From assembly GCA_016782835.1 (NCBI GenBank), contig JADHXS010000006.1, forward strand, positions 1 to 41,643: DNA of 41,643 nt, written 5' to 3'. The DNA comes from Phycisphaerae bacterium. Its GTDB lineage: Bacteria; Planctomycetota; Phycisphaerae; Sedimentisphaerales; Anaerohalosphaeraceae. A model generated the notes under the pieces. That model ran no database searches. It worked only from the letters and a program-made list of their open reading frames with translations, and was not told where the DNA came from. Positions 33,047 to 41,643 of this stretch are shown piece after piece (the stretch's first letter is position 1; the number at the start of each line of letters is the position of its first letter). The position numbers and the translations under genes are program-made.

Positions 33047-34411
33047 ATGAGGATTCGAAAGTCTGTATTTGTCTTACTTGCCTTACTATTCATCGGGTGT
33101 GCTCAACAACACACTACGAGAATAAGCAAAGAAACGAACCATGACACCGGCCAATACCCTGCGGCATCTGTTTCTCGGGTGAGTAAACAACCTGTGGATG
33201 AAATTGTCGTCGATTCCAACGGTACTTTGCCGCTCAGGCAGGTACTGGCATTGACTTTGATTCACAATCCGGAATTAAAGGTTTTTTCGTTAGAAACCAG
33301 AGCCACCCAGGCACGGGAATTACAGGCCGGGTTATGGCCGAATCCGGAAATAGACATTGAAGCGGAAAATGTCGGGGGTACAGGAGAACTGAGCGGTTTT
33401 GATGGAGCCGAAACAACCATTCAATTGAGCCAGTTGATCGAGTTGGGGAACAAGTCCCAGAAAAGAAGAAAAGTCGCTTCGCTTGAAAAAGAATTGGCTG
33501 GGGTTGACTATGAAAGTAAACGGTTGGAAGTCTTTAGTGAAGCGACAAAAGCGTTTATTTCGGTTTTGAAAGCACAGGAAAAACTTCAGTTGTCCAATGA
33601 GTTATTAACGCTTTCCGAAAAATCGTTTGAGACGGTGACGAAAAGAGTTGATGCAGGAAAGGATTCTCCGGTCGAAAAAACAAGAGCCTCTGTTGTCCTG
33701 GCAAATATCAAAATATCAAACCGCCAAGCAAAGCGAGATTTAGAATATGCCAGTAAACAGTTAGCCTCCTTCTGGGGACAGGATAAGCCGCTATTTAGGG
33801 AGGCGGCAGGGGATTTATATCGCATCGAGCCATTGCCAACATTAGAAAATTTGATAACTCAATTAAAACAGAATCCTGAATACGCCCGGTGGGAAACTGA
33901 GATCAAGAAAAGTCGAGCGGTGCTGGATATGGAAGAATCCAGGGCCATCGGTGACATTACCATTGGTGCGGGCGTTCGACGATTTAACGAAACCAATGAC
34001 AATGCTTTCGTATTCGGCGTTTCTATTCCTTTACCCGTTTCTGACAGAAATCAGGGGACCAAACAGGAGGCTGTTTATAATTTAGCTAAATCGCACCAAT
34101 CGCAAAAAGCGGCATGGTTAAAACTGCAAAATGAATTTAATCAAACGTACCAGGAATTTACAAACTCATTCAGTCAGGCCACATCGCTAAAAAACGAGGT
34201 CCTTCCTGCTGCCATTGAAATGTTCAATGCGGCCACAAGAGCATACCAGGAAGGAAAAGTGGATTATTTAAATTTGCTGGATGCTCAACGCACACTCTTT
34301 GATATCAAAAATGAATATATTGAAAGTCTGGCAGATTCTCATACCGCCAAGGCTGATATTCAGCGTTTTATAGCCAATGAAATCGAACCTGTCAATATTT
34401 CAGAAAGTTAG
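33047..34411 (+). CDS. Outer-membrane factor (TolC family) of heavy-metal RND efflux system
   Basis: A 454-residue CusC/CzcC-like lipoprotein. The lipobox LLALLFIGC lies at residues about 11-19. Two TolC repeats follow (PLRQVLALTLIHNPELKVF at about 65-90 and the second near 260), and the C-terminal part contains AYQEGKVDYLNLLDAQRTLFD, a strong family signature. It forms the trimeric duct in the outer membrane. The ATG at 33047 is chosen because AAGGA lies nine bases upstream; the ATG at 33038 abuts that site. It is the first of three pump genes. Confidence 0.93.
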   Translation: MRIRKSVFVLLALLFIGCAQQHTTRISKETNHDTGQYPAASVSRVSKQPVDEIVVDSNGTLPLRQVLALTLIHNPELKVFSLETRATQARELQAGLWPNPEIDIEAENVGGTGELSGFDGAETTIQLSQLIELGNKSQKRRKVASLEKELAGVDYESKRLEVFSEATKAFISVLKAQEKLQLSNELLTLSEKSFETVTKRVDAGKDSPVEKTRASVVLANIKISNRQAKRDLEYASKQLASFWGQDKPLFREAAGDLYRIEPLPTLENLITQLKQNPEYARWETEIKKSRAVLDMEESRAIGDITIGAGVRRFNETNDNAFVFGVSIPLPVSDRNQGTKQEAVYNLAKSHQSQKAAWLKLQNEFNQTYQEFTNSFSQATSLKNEVLPAAIEMFNAATRAYQEGKVDYLNLLDAQRTLFDIKNEYIESLADSHTAKADIQRFIANEIEPVNISES

Positions 34412-34418
34412 CAATGAT

Positions 34419-35639
34419 ATGAAATCCAAAACACTTATTGCAATAATAGTTGTTCTTGCTGTTTGCCTTTTGGGCTATATAGCGGTGCGAGATACACACC
34501 CTGATGACCATAAAGATGACCATGCCGAACACGCTGAAATGTCTTATGGCCCTGATGTACACGAAGAGGAAGAACAGGCTATAGAATTAACGCCTGAAGA
34601 AATCCAGGAAATCGGTCTGGAAACAGCCGTCGCAGGTAGCGGGGCTATCGATGTTCACATTAATCTGGCCGGCGAAATCAACGTTAATCTGGATCGAATG
34701 GCTCATGTGGTTCCTCGTGTAGAAGGCGTTGTGGCCCAGGTCGGCAAGACACTGGGGGATACTGTTAAAGCGGGTGAGGTTCTCGCTGTTATTGAAAGTC
34801 AGGAACTCGCAGATGCAAAGGCCGGGTACCTGGCAGCTGTTGAAAGATATGAGATGGCCAAACTTTCTTTTAACAGAGAAGAAAAACTATGGAAAGAGAA
34901 AATATCCTCTGAACAGGATTATCTGGAAAAGAAGCAGGCCTTGACGGAAGCAAGCATTGAAATGAGATCGATCGAGCAAAAACTCCATGCGATTGGTTTT
35001 GATAAATCGTATCTTGAGAAACTTTCCGGCCAGCCAGAACAGGTTCTGACCCGATTTGAAATTAAAACTCCTTTTGACGGTACAATTATTGAAAAACATA
35101 TCGTGCTTGGTGAACTGGTTGGTACTGAGTCAGCTGTTTATGTTGTTGCAGATTTAAGTTCGGTATGGGTGGACCTGCAAGTTTACTCTAAGGACCTCAG
35201 GCACATTGAGAAAGGCCAAAAGGTAATTATATCCGCTGATTCTGAAATGCCGGATGCCATCGGTATCATTAGTTATGTTGGGCCTGTTTTGGGAACAGAA
35301 TCCAGAACGGCTTTAGCCAGGGTCGTCCTTGCCAATGAATCAGGAGCTTTCAGGCCAGGGCTTTTTGTGACTGCCAAAGTAGCTGTTTCGAAAACACAAG
35401 CAAAAGTTGTTGTGCTCAAAGATGCGATACAATCGCTTGAAGGGAAAAAATGTGTGTTTGTTAAAAATGCTCATGGCTTTGAACCATCATTTGTTGAAAT
35501 TGGACTTGAAAATGAAAGCCACGTGGAGATTCTTTCAGGTTTGGCGACCGGACAGGAATATGTGACAAAAGGAGCATTTACGTTGAAGTCTAAAATTGTA
35601 ACCTCAACGCTCGACAGCCACGCTGGACACGGTCATTAA
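34419..35639 (+). CDS. RND efflux periplasmic adaptor (CusB/CzcB family)
   Basis: A 406-residue membrane-fusion protein. An N-terminal anchor (about 4-23) is followed by a His/Asp/Glu-rich segment (HPDDHKDDHAEHAEM and HEEEEQ) that could bind metal in the periplasm. The barrel-sandwich domain (VVPRVEGVVAQVGKTLGDTVKAGEVLAVI), an alpha-hairpin and the second lipoyl half (RFEIKTPFDGTIIEKHIVLGE) follow. The ATG at 34419 lies seven bases after the upstream stop; an in-frame ATG at 34377 inside the upstream gene is rejected because the anchor would no longer be N-terminal. Confidence 0.92.
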   Translation: MKSKTLIAIIVVLAVCLLGYIAVRDTHPDDHKDDHAEHAEMSYGPDVHEEEEQAIELTPEEIQEIGLETAVAGSGAIDVHINLAGEINVNLDRMAHVVPRVEGVVAQVGKTLGDTVKAGEVLAVIESQELADAKAGYLAAVERYEMAKLSFNREEKLWKEKISSEQDYLEKKQALTEASIEMRSIEQKLHAIGFDKSYLEKLSGQPEQVLTRFEIKTPFDGTIIEKHIVLGELVGTESAVYVVADLSSVWVDLQVYSKDLRHIEKGQKVIISADSEMPDAIGIISYVGPVLGTESRTALARVVLANESGAFRPGLFVTAKVAVSKTQAKVVVLKDAIQSLEGKKCVFVKNAHGFEPSFVEIGLENESHVEILSGLATGQEYVTKGAFTLKSKIVTSTLDSHAGHGH

Positions 35640-35653
35640 AAGGAGCGAAACTT

Positions 35654-38600
35654 ATGCATCATAAAATAGTTCACATCTCATTGCATTATCGTTTTTTTGT
35701 GATATTGGGGATATTGGGGATTACCGCCCTGGGTATCTATCAATATAACCAATTGCCTGTCGACGCTTTTCCCGACATTTCGCCGGTTATGGTTCCGGTC
35801 TTTGCCGAGGCGCATGGCATGGCCCCGGAAGAAGTTGAACGATTGATTACATTTCCCATCGAATCGGCAATGAACGGTCTTCCCGGAGTTAAACAGATAA
35901 AATCCACCTCAGCATTTGGCATGGCCGTGGTCTATGTATATTTCGAGGATGATATTGGCATCTATTTTGCCCGGCAAATTGTATCAGAAAGACTTAGCGA
36001 GGCTCTTTCGCAACTTCCTGAAATGCATGAACCGCCAAGTTTGGGACCCATATCTACCGGTCTGGGACAAATTTTCATTTATTATCTGGCTATGGATGAA
36101 GAAGCTGATACGGAAGGCAAAGACCCGGCGACGTATCTTCGTGAAATCAATGATTGGGTTGTGAAGTACCAACTGCAAACGGTACCTGGTGTGACGGATA
36201 TTCTTTCGATTGGTGGCCATGTGCTTCAGTATCAGATTCGTGTGAATCCTCATTTGCTGAATAAATACAGGGTCGGTCTTGAAGACATAGTTGCTGCGGT
36301 TACAGAAAACAATGCCAATGCCGGCGGGCAATTCATGGTGCTGGGCAGTGAGGAATATCTTGTAAGAGGCATCGGTTTGCTGGAAGACCTTGAAGGGATA
36401 AGAGATATTCATATAAAGGTGATCAATGGTACTCCTGTCAAAATTAGAGATATCGCTGAAGTTGAATACGGCAAAGAGATTCGCCGGGGTGTCGTTTCTC
36501 GAAATGGAAACCAGGAGGTTGTTTCCGGAATCGTCATGAAACTATTCGGAACAAATACATCACAAGCGATCGAACATTTGTACGAAAAAATCCCTGAGGT
36601 CCAGAAAGCTCTTCCCGATGGCATTCATCTTGTACCATATTATGAGCAGGCTGAACTTGTCGAACAGGCAACCTGGACGGTGAAAAAGGCACTGCTGCAA
36701 GGGGCAGTTTTAGTTGTCGTTGTTTTATTTATATTCCTTGGAAATCTCAGGTCTGCTTTTATCGTGTCACTTGCTTTGCCTTTGTGTGCCTTTATTTCAA
36801 TTATCCTGATGCGACTGACCGGAATCTCCGCAAATCTAATGTCACTTGGCGGAATTGCTATTGGTATTGGAATGCTGGGCGATGGAGCGATTGTTATGGT
36901 GGAAAATATATTTCACCATCTTAACACAAACGCAGGCAATACACTCGCTAGGAAAACGGATATAATTTATGAAGCCGCGAAAGAAGTAACCAAACCGATT
37001 ATATTTTCTATACTGATTATCATTACGGTATTTCTTCCCATCTTCAGCCTTGAAAATGTCGAAGGTAAGATGTTCTCTCCAATGGCCTTTACATTGTGCT
37101 TCGCAATATTTGGTTCCTTACTAATTGCGGTTGTCGCAGCCCCTGCACTGTGTACATATCTATTAAAAGCAAAAATCCATAAAGAATTTGTATTGGTTAC
37201 ATATTTTAAAAAAATCTATAAGCCATTATTGATCTGGGCAATAGTTAACAGGAAAAAAGTTCTGTTTTTTGTGCTTGTCGGGTTTGCATTGAGTCTTTTC
37301 TCTGTACCTTTTCTTGGTACAGCATTCATTCCTACGCTGGAAGAAGGTTCGATTCTGATTGGGGTAACAATGGCACCTTCAACATCTCTTGAAAAAGGAA
37401 CAGAAATTATTCAATCACTGGAAAAAAATATTATTAAATTCCGCGAGGTCGAAGAAGTTATCTCGCGTATAGGTCGCCCAGAAGCAGGCAGCCATCCTCA
37501 TCCGGTAAATTACTCTGAGATTCACATTGAACTAAAAGAGAAGAAAGATTGGGAAGATTACAAAAACAAAAAACAACTTGTTAATGCCCTTAATGAATCC
37601 TTGTCCTCGTATCCTGGTATACAGTTGAATTTTACTCAGCCCATCCAAAATGCCTTTGATGAACTGCTGTCAGGCATAAAGGCTCAGGTGGCAATAAAAC
37701 TCTTTGGTGAGGACTTAAACGTCCTACGAGATAAATCTACTGAAATCCGGAATGCCATAGACAATATTCCTGGTCTTGTTGATCTTGCAGTTGAACAGAG
37801 TTTCGGTCAGCCGCAAATTCAGATAATTGCGAACCGTCAGGCTTGCGGGCGATATGGTATTAACGTCAGTGAGATTTTAAAACTTGTCGAGCTTGCTATC
37901 GGCGGTGAAGTAATTGATAATATCTACTTGAATACCCGTCGTTTTGGAATCCATGTTCGGTATCAGGAGCCTTATCGTTCTGATCCAAAAGTCATTGAAA
38001 ATCTACTGGTTCATGCCGAAAATGGGAATCTAGTCCCTCTTAAAGAAGTTGCCCGGATCAACGAAGTAATTGGTCCGATTCAGATAAACCGAGAAAAAAA
38101 CCAGAGGCGATGGATCGTCCAAGGCAATGTCAGAGGCAGAGATATTGGCAGTGTTATCGCGGATATCAAGGAGCGTATAAGTGATAAAGTTGATTTGCCT
38201 GCTGGTTATTTTATCGAATATGGTGGTCAGTTTGAAAACCAGCAAAGAGCAATGGCTCGCCTTAGCGTCATAGTCCCGGTTGTGTTGATTTTAATATTCC
38301 TGCTCTTGTATTTGGCATTTGGATCACTGAAAGAAGCCTCTCTTATTGTTATGAATATCCCTCTTGCTCTAATCGGGGGTATTTTTGGCTTATTTCTAAT
38401 GAGAGAATACCTTTCCGTGCCAGCTGCGATAGGATTCATCGCTTTGTTTGGTATCGCCGTTCAAAATGGAGTTGTCTTGGTCAGTTACATTAACCAGTTA
38501 CGACAACAAGGCATTGAAACGAAAGAGGCCATAGTTACAGGGGCCTTACAGCGATTGCGTCCAGTTCTTATGACCGCAATGACAACAGTTCTTGGCCTGA

Positions 38601-38755
38601 TGCCTTTATTGCTTTCAAGGGGAATAGGCTCAGAGGTTCAAAGGCCCTTAGCTTCTGTAGTAGTCTTCGGTTTGACATCCGCAACGGCACTGACCTTATT
38701 TGTAATACCTGCGTTCTATCCTTGGTTTGCTATGAAGCTTGATGACGAAGAATAA
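35654..38755 (+). CDS. Heavy-metal RND efflux pump (CusA/CzcA family)
   Basis: A 1033-residue inner-membrane RND transporter of normal length with twelve expected helices. The N-terminus ALGIYQYNQLPVDAFPDISP is typical of the heavy-metal group. The helix-4 motif reads GIGMLGDGAIVMVEN with the proton-relay Asp at about residue 410. The LPEM and PTLEEGSILIGVTMAPSTS blocks are also present. The single Asp and GDGA form differ from the DFG...DGA motif of CzcA and from CusA's form, so I do not assign Cu/Ag against Zn/Co/Cd. It ends at 38755 and a lipoprotein gene follows after 33 bases. Confidence 0.94.
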   Translation: MHHKIVHISLHYRFFVILGILGITALGIYQYNQLPVDAFPDISPVMVPVFAEAHGMAPEEVERLITFPIESAMNGLPGVKQIKSTSAFGMAVVYVYFEDDIGIYFARQIVSERLSEALSQLPEMHEPPSLGPISTGLGQIFIYYLAMDEEADTEGKDPATYLREINDWVVKYQLQTVPGVTDILSIGGHVLQYQIRVNPHLLNKYRVGLEDIVAAVTENNANAGGQFMVLGSEEYLVRGIGLLEDLEGIRDIHIKVINGTPVKIRDIAEVEYGKEIRRGVVSRNGNQEVVSGIVMKLFGTNTSQAIEHLYEKIPEVQKALPDGIHLVPYYEQAELVEQATWTVKKALLQGAVLVVVVLFIFLGNLRSAFIVSLALPLCAFISIILMRLTGISANLMSLGGIAIGIGMLGDGAIVMVENIFHHLNTNAGNTLARKTDIIYEAAKEVTKPIIFSILIIITVFLPIFSLENVEGKMFSPMAFTLCFAIFGSLLIAVVAAPALCTYLLKAKIHKEFVLVTYFKKIYKPLLIWAIVNRKKVLFFVLVGFALSLFSVPFLGTAFIPTLEEGSILIGVTMAPSTSLEKGTEIIQSLEKNIIKFREVEEVISRIGRPEAGSHPHPVNYSEIHIELKEKKDWEDYKNKKQLVNALNESLSSYPGIQLNFTQPIQNAFDELLSGIKAQVAIKLFGEDLNVLRDKSTEIRNAIDNIPGLVDLAVEQSFGQPQIQIIANRQACGRYGINVSEILKLVELAIGGEVIDNIYLNTRRFGIHVRYQEPYRSDPKVIENLLVHAENGNLVPLKEVARINEVIGPIQINREKNQRRWIVQGNVRGRDIGSVIADIKERISDKVDLPAGYFIEYGGQFENQQRAMARLSVIVPVVLILIFLLLYLAFGSLKEASLIVMNIPLALIGGIFGLFLMREYLSVPAAIGFIALFGIAVQNGVVLVSYINQLRQQGIETKEAIVTGALQRLRPVLMTAMTTVLGLMPLLLSRGIGSEVQRPLASVVVFGLTSATALTLFVIPAFYPWFAMKLDDEE

Positions 38756-38788
38756 ACTAACACAATTTAATTTTAGGAGGTCAAGATT

Positions 38789-39232
38789 ATGAATTACAGA
38801 AACTTGGAAATAATGAAGATTGTTGGAGTTTTACTGGTCAGTATAGCTCTTTGCGGATGTTCAGCTAACCGTGTTTCCCTGACTGACCAAGGCCTTGTAT
38901 CTGTTGAAAAACAAGATAGTGAGAAAGTTAAAATTCTATGGACTGATGTGTATGAGCAGGATGGTCAAAAATGGATTTATGGTGTACTAAAACAACATGG
39001 AATCAGCACCAGTTCTATCAAAACACATGTAGATATTCAGGTGTTAAATCCAGATGGTTCTATTCAAAATGAAACAATAACAGACGATCTATTTGTTCCC
39101 CGTAATCGTATTGGCAAAGGCCCAGATTGGAAAAAATTCAGAGTACAACTTCCAGAGGAACTTCCGGAGGATTCTCAGATTAAAATGACAGTTCACAGTG
39201 GCAGTCATAAAAAAACAGATATAAAGTCATGA
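38789..39232 (+). CDS. Small lipoprotein after the efflux pump
   Basis: A 147-residue protein with a lipoprotein signal (KIVGVLLVSIALCGCSAN) and a beta-rich mature part (VKILWTDVYEQDGQKWIYGVL and THVDIQVLNPDG). I do not recognise the family; the fold could be a small beta-sandwich. The strong AGGAGG site and position make it the likely last gene of the efflux operon, perhaps an accessory lipoprotein of the outer or inner membrane. An inverted repeat ATCTGAAA/TTTCAGAT (39234-39272) follows but has no T tract. Confidence 0.8.
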   Translation: MNYRNLEIMKIVGVLLVSIALCGCSANRVSLTDQGLVSVEKQDSEKVKILWTDVYEQDGQKWIYGVLKQHGISTSSIKTHVDIQVLNPDGSIQNETITDDLFVPRNRIGKGPDWKKFRVQLPEELPEDSQIKMTVHSGSHKKTDIKS

Positions 39233-39331
39233 AATCTGAAAGGATGGAGATGTTTATTTTCTATTTTCAGATTGACACCATTATGACTCCACAAACCTGT
39301 ATTTTCAATTATTCCAAAGGACATTATAAAC

Positions 39332-39376
39332 GGCGGAGTAAAATTGTACCACCTGGCGGAACAAAAATGTACCACC
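39332..39376. repeat. IS21-family terminal direct repeats
   Basis: Two 22-base units, GGCGGAGTAAAATTGTACC then ACC and GGCGGAACAAAAATGTACC then ACC, occur at 39332-39353 and 39355-39376. Multiple terminal repeats of this kind mark IS21-type ends. A perfect 7-bp hairpin AGCCGAG/CTCGGCT (39389-39407) lies between them and the istB-like remnant. Confidence 0.75.
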
Positions 39377-39415
39377 GGGTATCTATATAGCCGAGACCGC
39401 CTCGGCTGTCAATCT

Positions 39416-39706
39416 TCAATCCTTACTTGCTCTTTTTTGCCGTTTGGCTAAGCGTTTACGGCTCTGCTCAAGACGATAACTCTGACCATTAGCCTCGATA
39501 ATATGAACCTTATGCGTCAGCCGATCCAGTATCGCACCCGTCAATCGCTCAGAGCCACACACCTCCGTCCAACTCTCGAACGGCAGGTTCGTTGTAATAA
39601 TCAGGCTCTGTCGCTCATAAGCTCTACTGACCACCTCGAACAGCAACTCAGAGCCAGCTTTACTAAATGGAACATAGCCAAGCTCGTCAAGGATCAGCAG
39701 GCTCCG
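39416..39706 (-). pseudogene. IS21-family IstB-like ATPase, C-terminal fragment
   Basis: About 96 codons match the C-terminal part of the IstB AAA+ helper of IS21 elements: LLILDELGYVPFSKAGSELL (Walker B), SLIITTNLPFESW, and LTGAILDRLTHKVHII. The Walker A half and the transposase istA are missing. The 5' cut at about 39706 joins directly to the RHS gene on the other strand. With the terminal repeats it is the right-hand relic beside the efflux region. Confidence 0.85.
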
Positions 39707-39734
39707 GCTGGGCGATGAGGTCATGACCGACCCG

Positions 39735-40305
39735 ACGCAAAGCCAAAAATCGCTGTATTTCGATTATGAGTATGACATGATGAGCCAGTTAACCTACGCC
39801 AAAGCCGCCAATGTGGGCGGGCATGAATATATCGAAGAATCCTACACCTATGCCGAAGACGGCAATGTCAGCCAGTTTACCAAAACGACCAAGGATGCCG
39901 CCGATCCGGTCGATGCAACAAATACGTATGGCTATACCAACGGCGGTGTCAGTGACCTGATGGACGCCGCGACCGGGGCCGAGCCGTTTACGCTGGATAC
40001 CGACGAAAACGGCAATACGACCAAACTGCCAACCGATACGACGGTTGGCAATGATGTCATTGAGTACAACTGGGACAATAAGCTGCGGTCGGCCGAGAAG
40101 TATGTGGATGCTTCGCGGACCGATTCTATCGCCGTCAAATATGACCCGATGGGCAACCGCGTCTGGAAATCCTCCACGGTGGATGGCGAAACCACCAGCC
40201 GGAAATTTATTGTTGACATTTCCGGCGGATTACCTACACTATTGTGTGAAATCGACACCTCCGACGGCTCTTTGAAAAAGTCATACGTTTGGATTGACGA
40301 TTGTC
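39735..40305 (+). pseudogene. RHS/YD-repeat protein, 5' fragment of a disrupted gene
   Basis: About 190 codons of RHS sequence (LYFDYEYDMMSQLTYAKA, EYNWDNKLRSAEKYV, VKYDPMGNRVWKSS, and SGGLPTLLCEIDTSDGSLKKS). The N-terminus is missing because the IS21 remnant joins here. The frame ends near YVWIDD, where about 95 bases of foreign sequence begin. The frame then differs from the one used downstream. It is the broken upstream part of the RHS gene that resumes at about 40400. Confidence 0.85.
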
Positions 40306-40332
40306 GATGGACGACTGACGAAGTATTTAAAA

Positions 40333-40396
40333 CAGTCATGCCGCAGGCATTCCACAATTTTGATTTTTGCTCTTTAATATTTGATATTGCTTTGTG
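40333..40396 (-). repeat. Dispersed repeat copy inserted in the RHS gene
   Basis: On the minus strand the order is an A-rich tract (CAATATCAAATATTAAAGAG, then CAAAAATCAAAA), TTGTGGAATGCC, and the palindrome core TGCCtgcGGCA followed by TGAC. This is the same order as the copies at 7470-7530 and 12360-12450. The expected RHS core motif (LHDRLGSVRQ type) is missing at this spot, so the element replaced or displaced it. Confidence 0.65.
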
Positions 40397-40399
40397 AAG

Positions 40400-41134
40400 A
40401 TGGTGGTCGATTACAACGACATTGACGAATACATCTGTGTCGCCAACAGCTATACCTATACGCCGTTCGGCAGCCATTACGACGGCGAAGGCCCGGCCGA
40501 AACGCTGGACAATCCCTTCAAGTTCACCGGCCAGTGGTACGACGCCGAGATCGCCCAGTACTACCTCCGCGCCCGCCAGTACGACCCAACCATGATGCGG
40601 TTTACATCACAGGATCCGGTTAGAGGCGACCGTCAAGAGCCTTTGACATTGCATAGGTATCTTTACTGTGTTAATGACCCGATTGATCGTGTTGATCCAA
40701 GTGGTGAATTTGCAATTGGAGGAACTGCACTGAGGGTGACTAACGCAGTACTTACTGCTGGTTCGTTATATGGTCACGGACTCAGCCTTGCTGCTTATTC
40801 AGTGGATACCGGCGATGATCGGTTTTGGCAACTTGCAGAGGCAACATTTAAATTTATGCCTTTTGCGGCAGCAATTGCAGCTGGAAATCCTCTTGGGCCT
40901 TTGGCGAATATGGCGACATCTGCTACTATACATATAAACCAAATGGCTTATGGATCTACCACAGGCATGTCCACAGCGCAAGGATTAGCAGTAGATCCTT
41001 TAGCATTTTTGGCCTACCGCATTAGAATGGGCCGTGCGATTGGAAAGATTGGTGCTAATGCAAACGATATGGAAAACTTCATGAGTTGGATGGGTGCAGA
41101 TTGGGTGGAGAGAGTTAATGACATAGAGTATTAA
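40400..41134 (+). pseudogene. RHS protein core end and variable C-terminal tip
   Basis: The frame resumes with VVDYNDIDEYICVANSYTY and PFGSHYDG, then shows the RHS core end FKFTGQWYDAEIAQYYLRARQYDPTMMRFTSQDP and RYLYCVNDPIDRVDPSGE. After that conserved end lies a tip of about 145 residues without a family I recognise, containing Ala/Gly-rich hydrophobic stretches. In polymorphic RHS systems this tip is often a toxin. The gene is broken upstream, so unless an internal start is used the tip is not delivered. The tip codons are visibly more A+T-rich than the core, which suggests exchange at the conserved junction. Confidence 0.75.
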
Positions 41135-41149
41135 TGACGGAGAGATGTA

Positions 41150-41643
41150 ATGACTAAAAAAACAACATTTATTGTATACTCACTATTACTTTTTGTTACT
41201 ATTATCGTCTTCGAAACTGTAGCGAGAAGATTGGACCCGAAATGGGGTAATGCCCCGATCGAACGGTTATCCGGTATGTATATTGCCGTTATCTTTTACT
41301 TGGGGTATGTACTTTATTTATGGAAATTTAATCTGCCTGAATTCCTAAAAAGATTTTTTATCTCTATTCCTTTTGCAATGATGTTTTCGGTTTTTGTTAA
41401 GCTATTAGGGCATGATATTTATTTGAGTACATTGGCGGGAATGTTTTGTTCTATCATGTTGCTTTTGAAAACAATAAACTGGAAAAAGCACTTTGTTGTT
41501 ATCTTGGTTGCCTCTTGTGTGTACAGCCTGGTTGAAACATTGTTTTTTAGCTATTCGGGCGAATTAAAAATAATTTCATTTGCGACAGAAGGATTTATAT
41601 TGCTGGGGCTTGTGCTACCTTTTAGTTTTCTTCTGCTGTACAT
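41150..41643 (+). CDS. Polytopic membrane protein, N-terminal part (cut by window edge)
   Basis: The ATG at 41150 has GGAGAG five bases upstream and starts 15 bases after the RHS stop. The 164 visible codons begin MTKKTTFIVYSLLLFVTIIV and encode about five hydrophobic helices separated by short loops (RRLDPKWGNAPIERLSG). No family is recognised. The reading frame is open to the edge. Its position directly behind an RHS tip is that expected of an immunity gene, but a membrane protein of this size is not a typical known immunity family. Confidence 0.7.
   Translation, partial: MTKKTTFIVYSLLLFVTIIVFETVARRLDPKWGNAPIERLSGMYIAVIFYLGYVLYLWKFNLPEFLKRFFISIPFAMMFSVFVKLLGHDIYLSTLAGMFCSIMLLLKTINWKKHFVVILVASCVYSLVETLFFSYSGELKIISFATEGFILLGLVLPFSFLLLY

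Noticed and set aside
39234-39272. Terminator after the efflux lipoprotein gene
   Set aside because: ATCTGAAA/TTTCAGAT forms a long-loop A+T-rich inverted repeat with no following T tract.

Overview
The window reads like the chromosome of a diderm bacterium of the PVC group, most likely a planctomycete of the Phycisphaerae type. The clues are a 55-residue protein matching the PVC 'small basic protein' family next to the fatty-acid/ribosomal cluster, lipid A genes that use LpxI instead of LpxH, tandem NfeD proteins with a FloA flotillin, RHS repeats, and arrays of short palindromic intergenic repeats. The lineage is inferred, since no rRNA gene is present. There are no tRNA, rRNA or CRISPR loci.

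1-5350: a minus-strand rpmF-plsX-fabH-fabD operon (fatty-acid and phospholipid initiation; fabD is cut by the window edge) faces a plus-strand membrane protein with a SPOR-like tail, the small basic protein, and a class I aminotransferase that ends in a clear terminator. 5400-12400: a Na/Pi cotransporter, a TerB-like protein, and an operon nfeD - short nfeD - floA - membrane protein. 12660-21100: signalling and envelope genes, namely a TPR protein, stand-alone receiver proteins (one here, two more further on), a conserved 88-residue protein, a minimal histidine kinase, two DUF21/CBS (CNNM/CorC-type) membrane proteins and a PBP4-type DD-peptidase.

21400-23450: pyrK-pyrD for dihydroorotate oxidation. 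They sit behind a near-consensus promoter and a leader that encodes a 35-codon ORF running straight through an intrinsic terminator, a layout like the E. coli pyrBI attenuator. 23500-29830: small conserved proteins (one DUF167), a secreted or anchored transglutaminase-like/TPR protein, an AsmA-like anchored protein, a GT9 glycosyltransferase, then lpxD-lpxI. A composite hairpin repeat begins inside the last codons of lpxD and fills the lpxD-lpxI gap. A histone-deacetylase-family gene faces the lpx genes and has a promoter placed for leaderless transcription.

31500-41643: an accessory region. A broken RHS gene fused to an IS3 transposase tail and a tyrosine-recombinase remnant lie on the left, and an IS21 remnant lies on the right. 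Between them is a visibly more A+T-rich heavy-metal RND efflux cluster: a His/Cys-rich exported protein, outer-membrane factor, adaptor, pump and lipoprotein. The window ends with a second, disrupted RHS gene, whose break contains a copy of the dispersed chromosomal repeat, and a membrane protein cut by the edge.

The best candidates for new biology are the pyr leader, the three-copy composite hairpin element and the repeat insertion in the RHS gene. All promoter and terminator calls come from reading the bases only.
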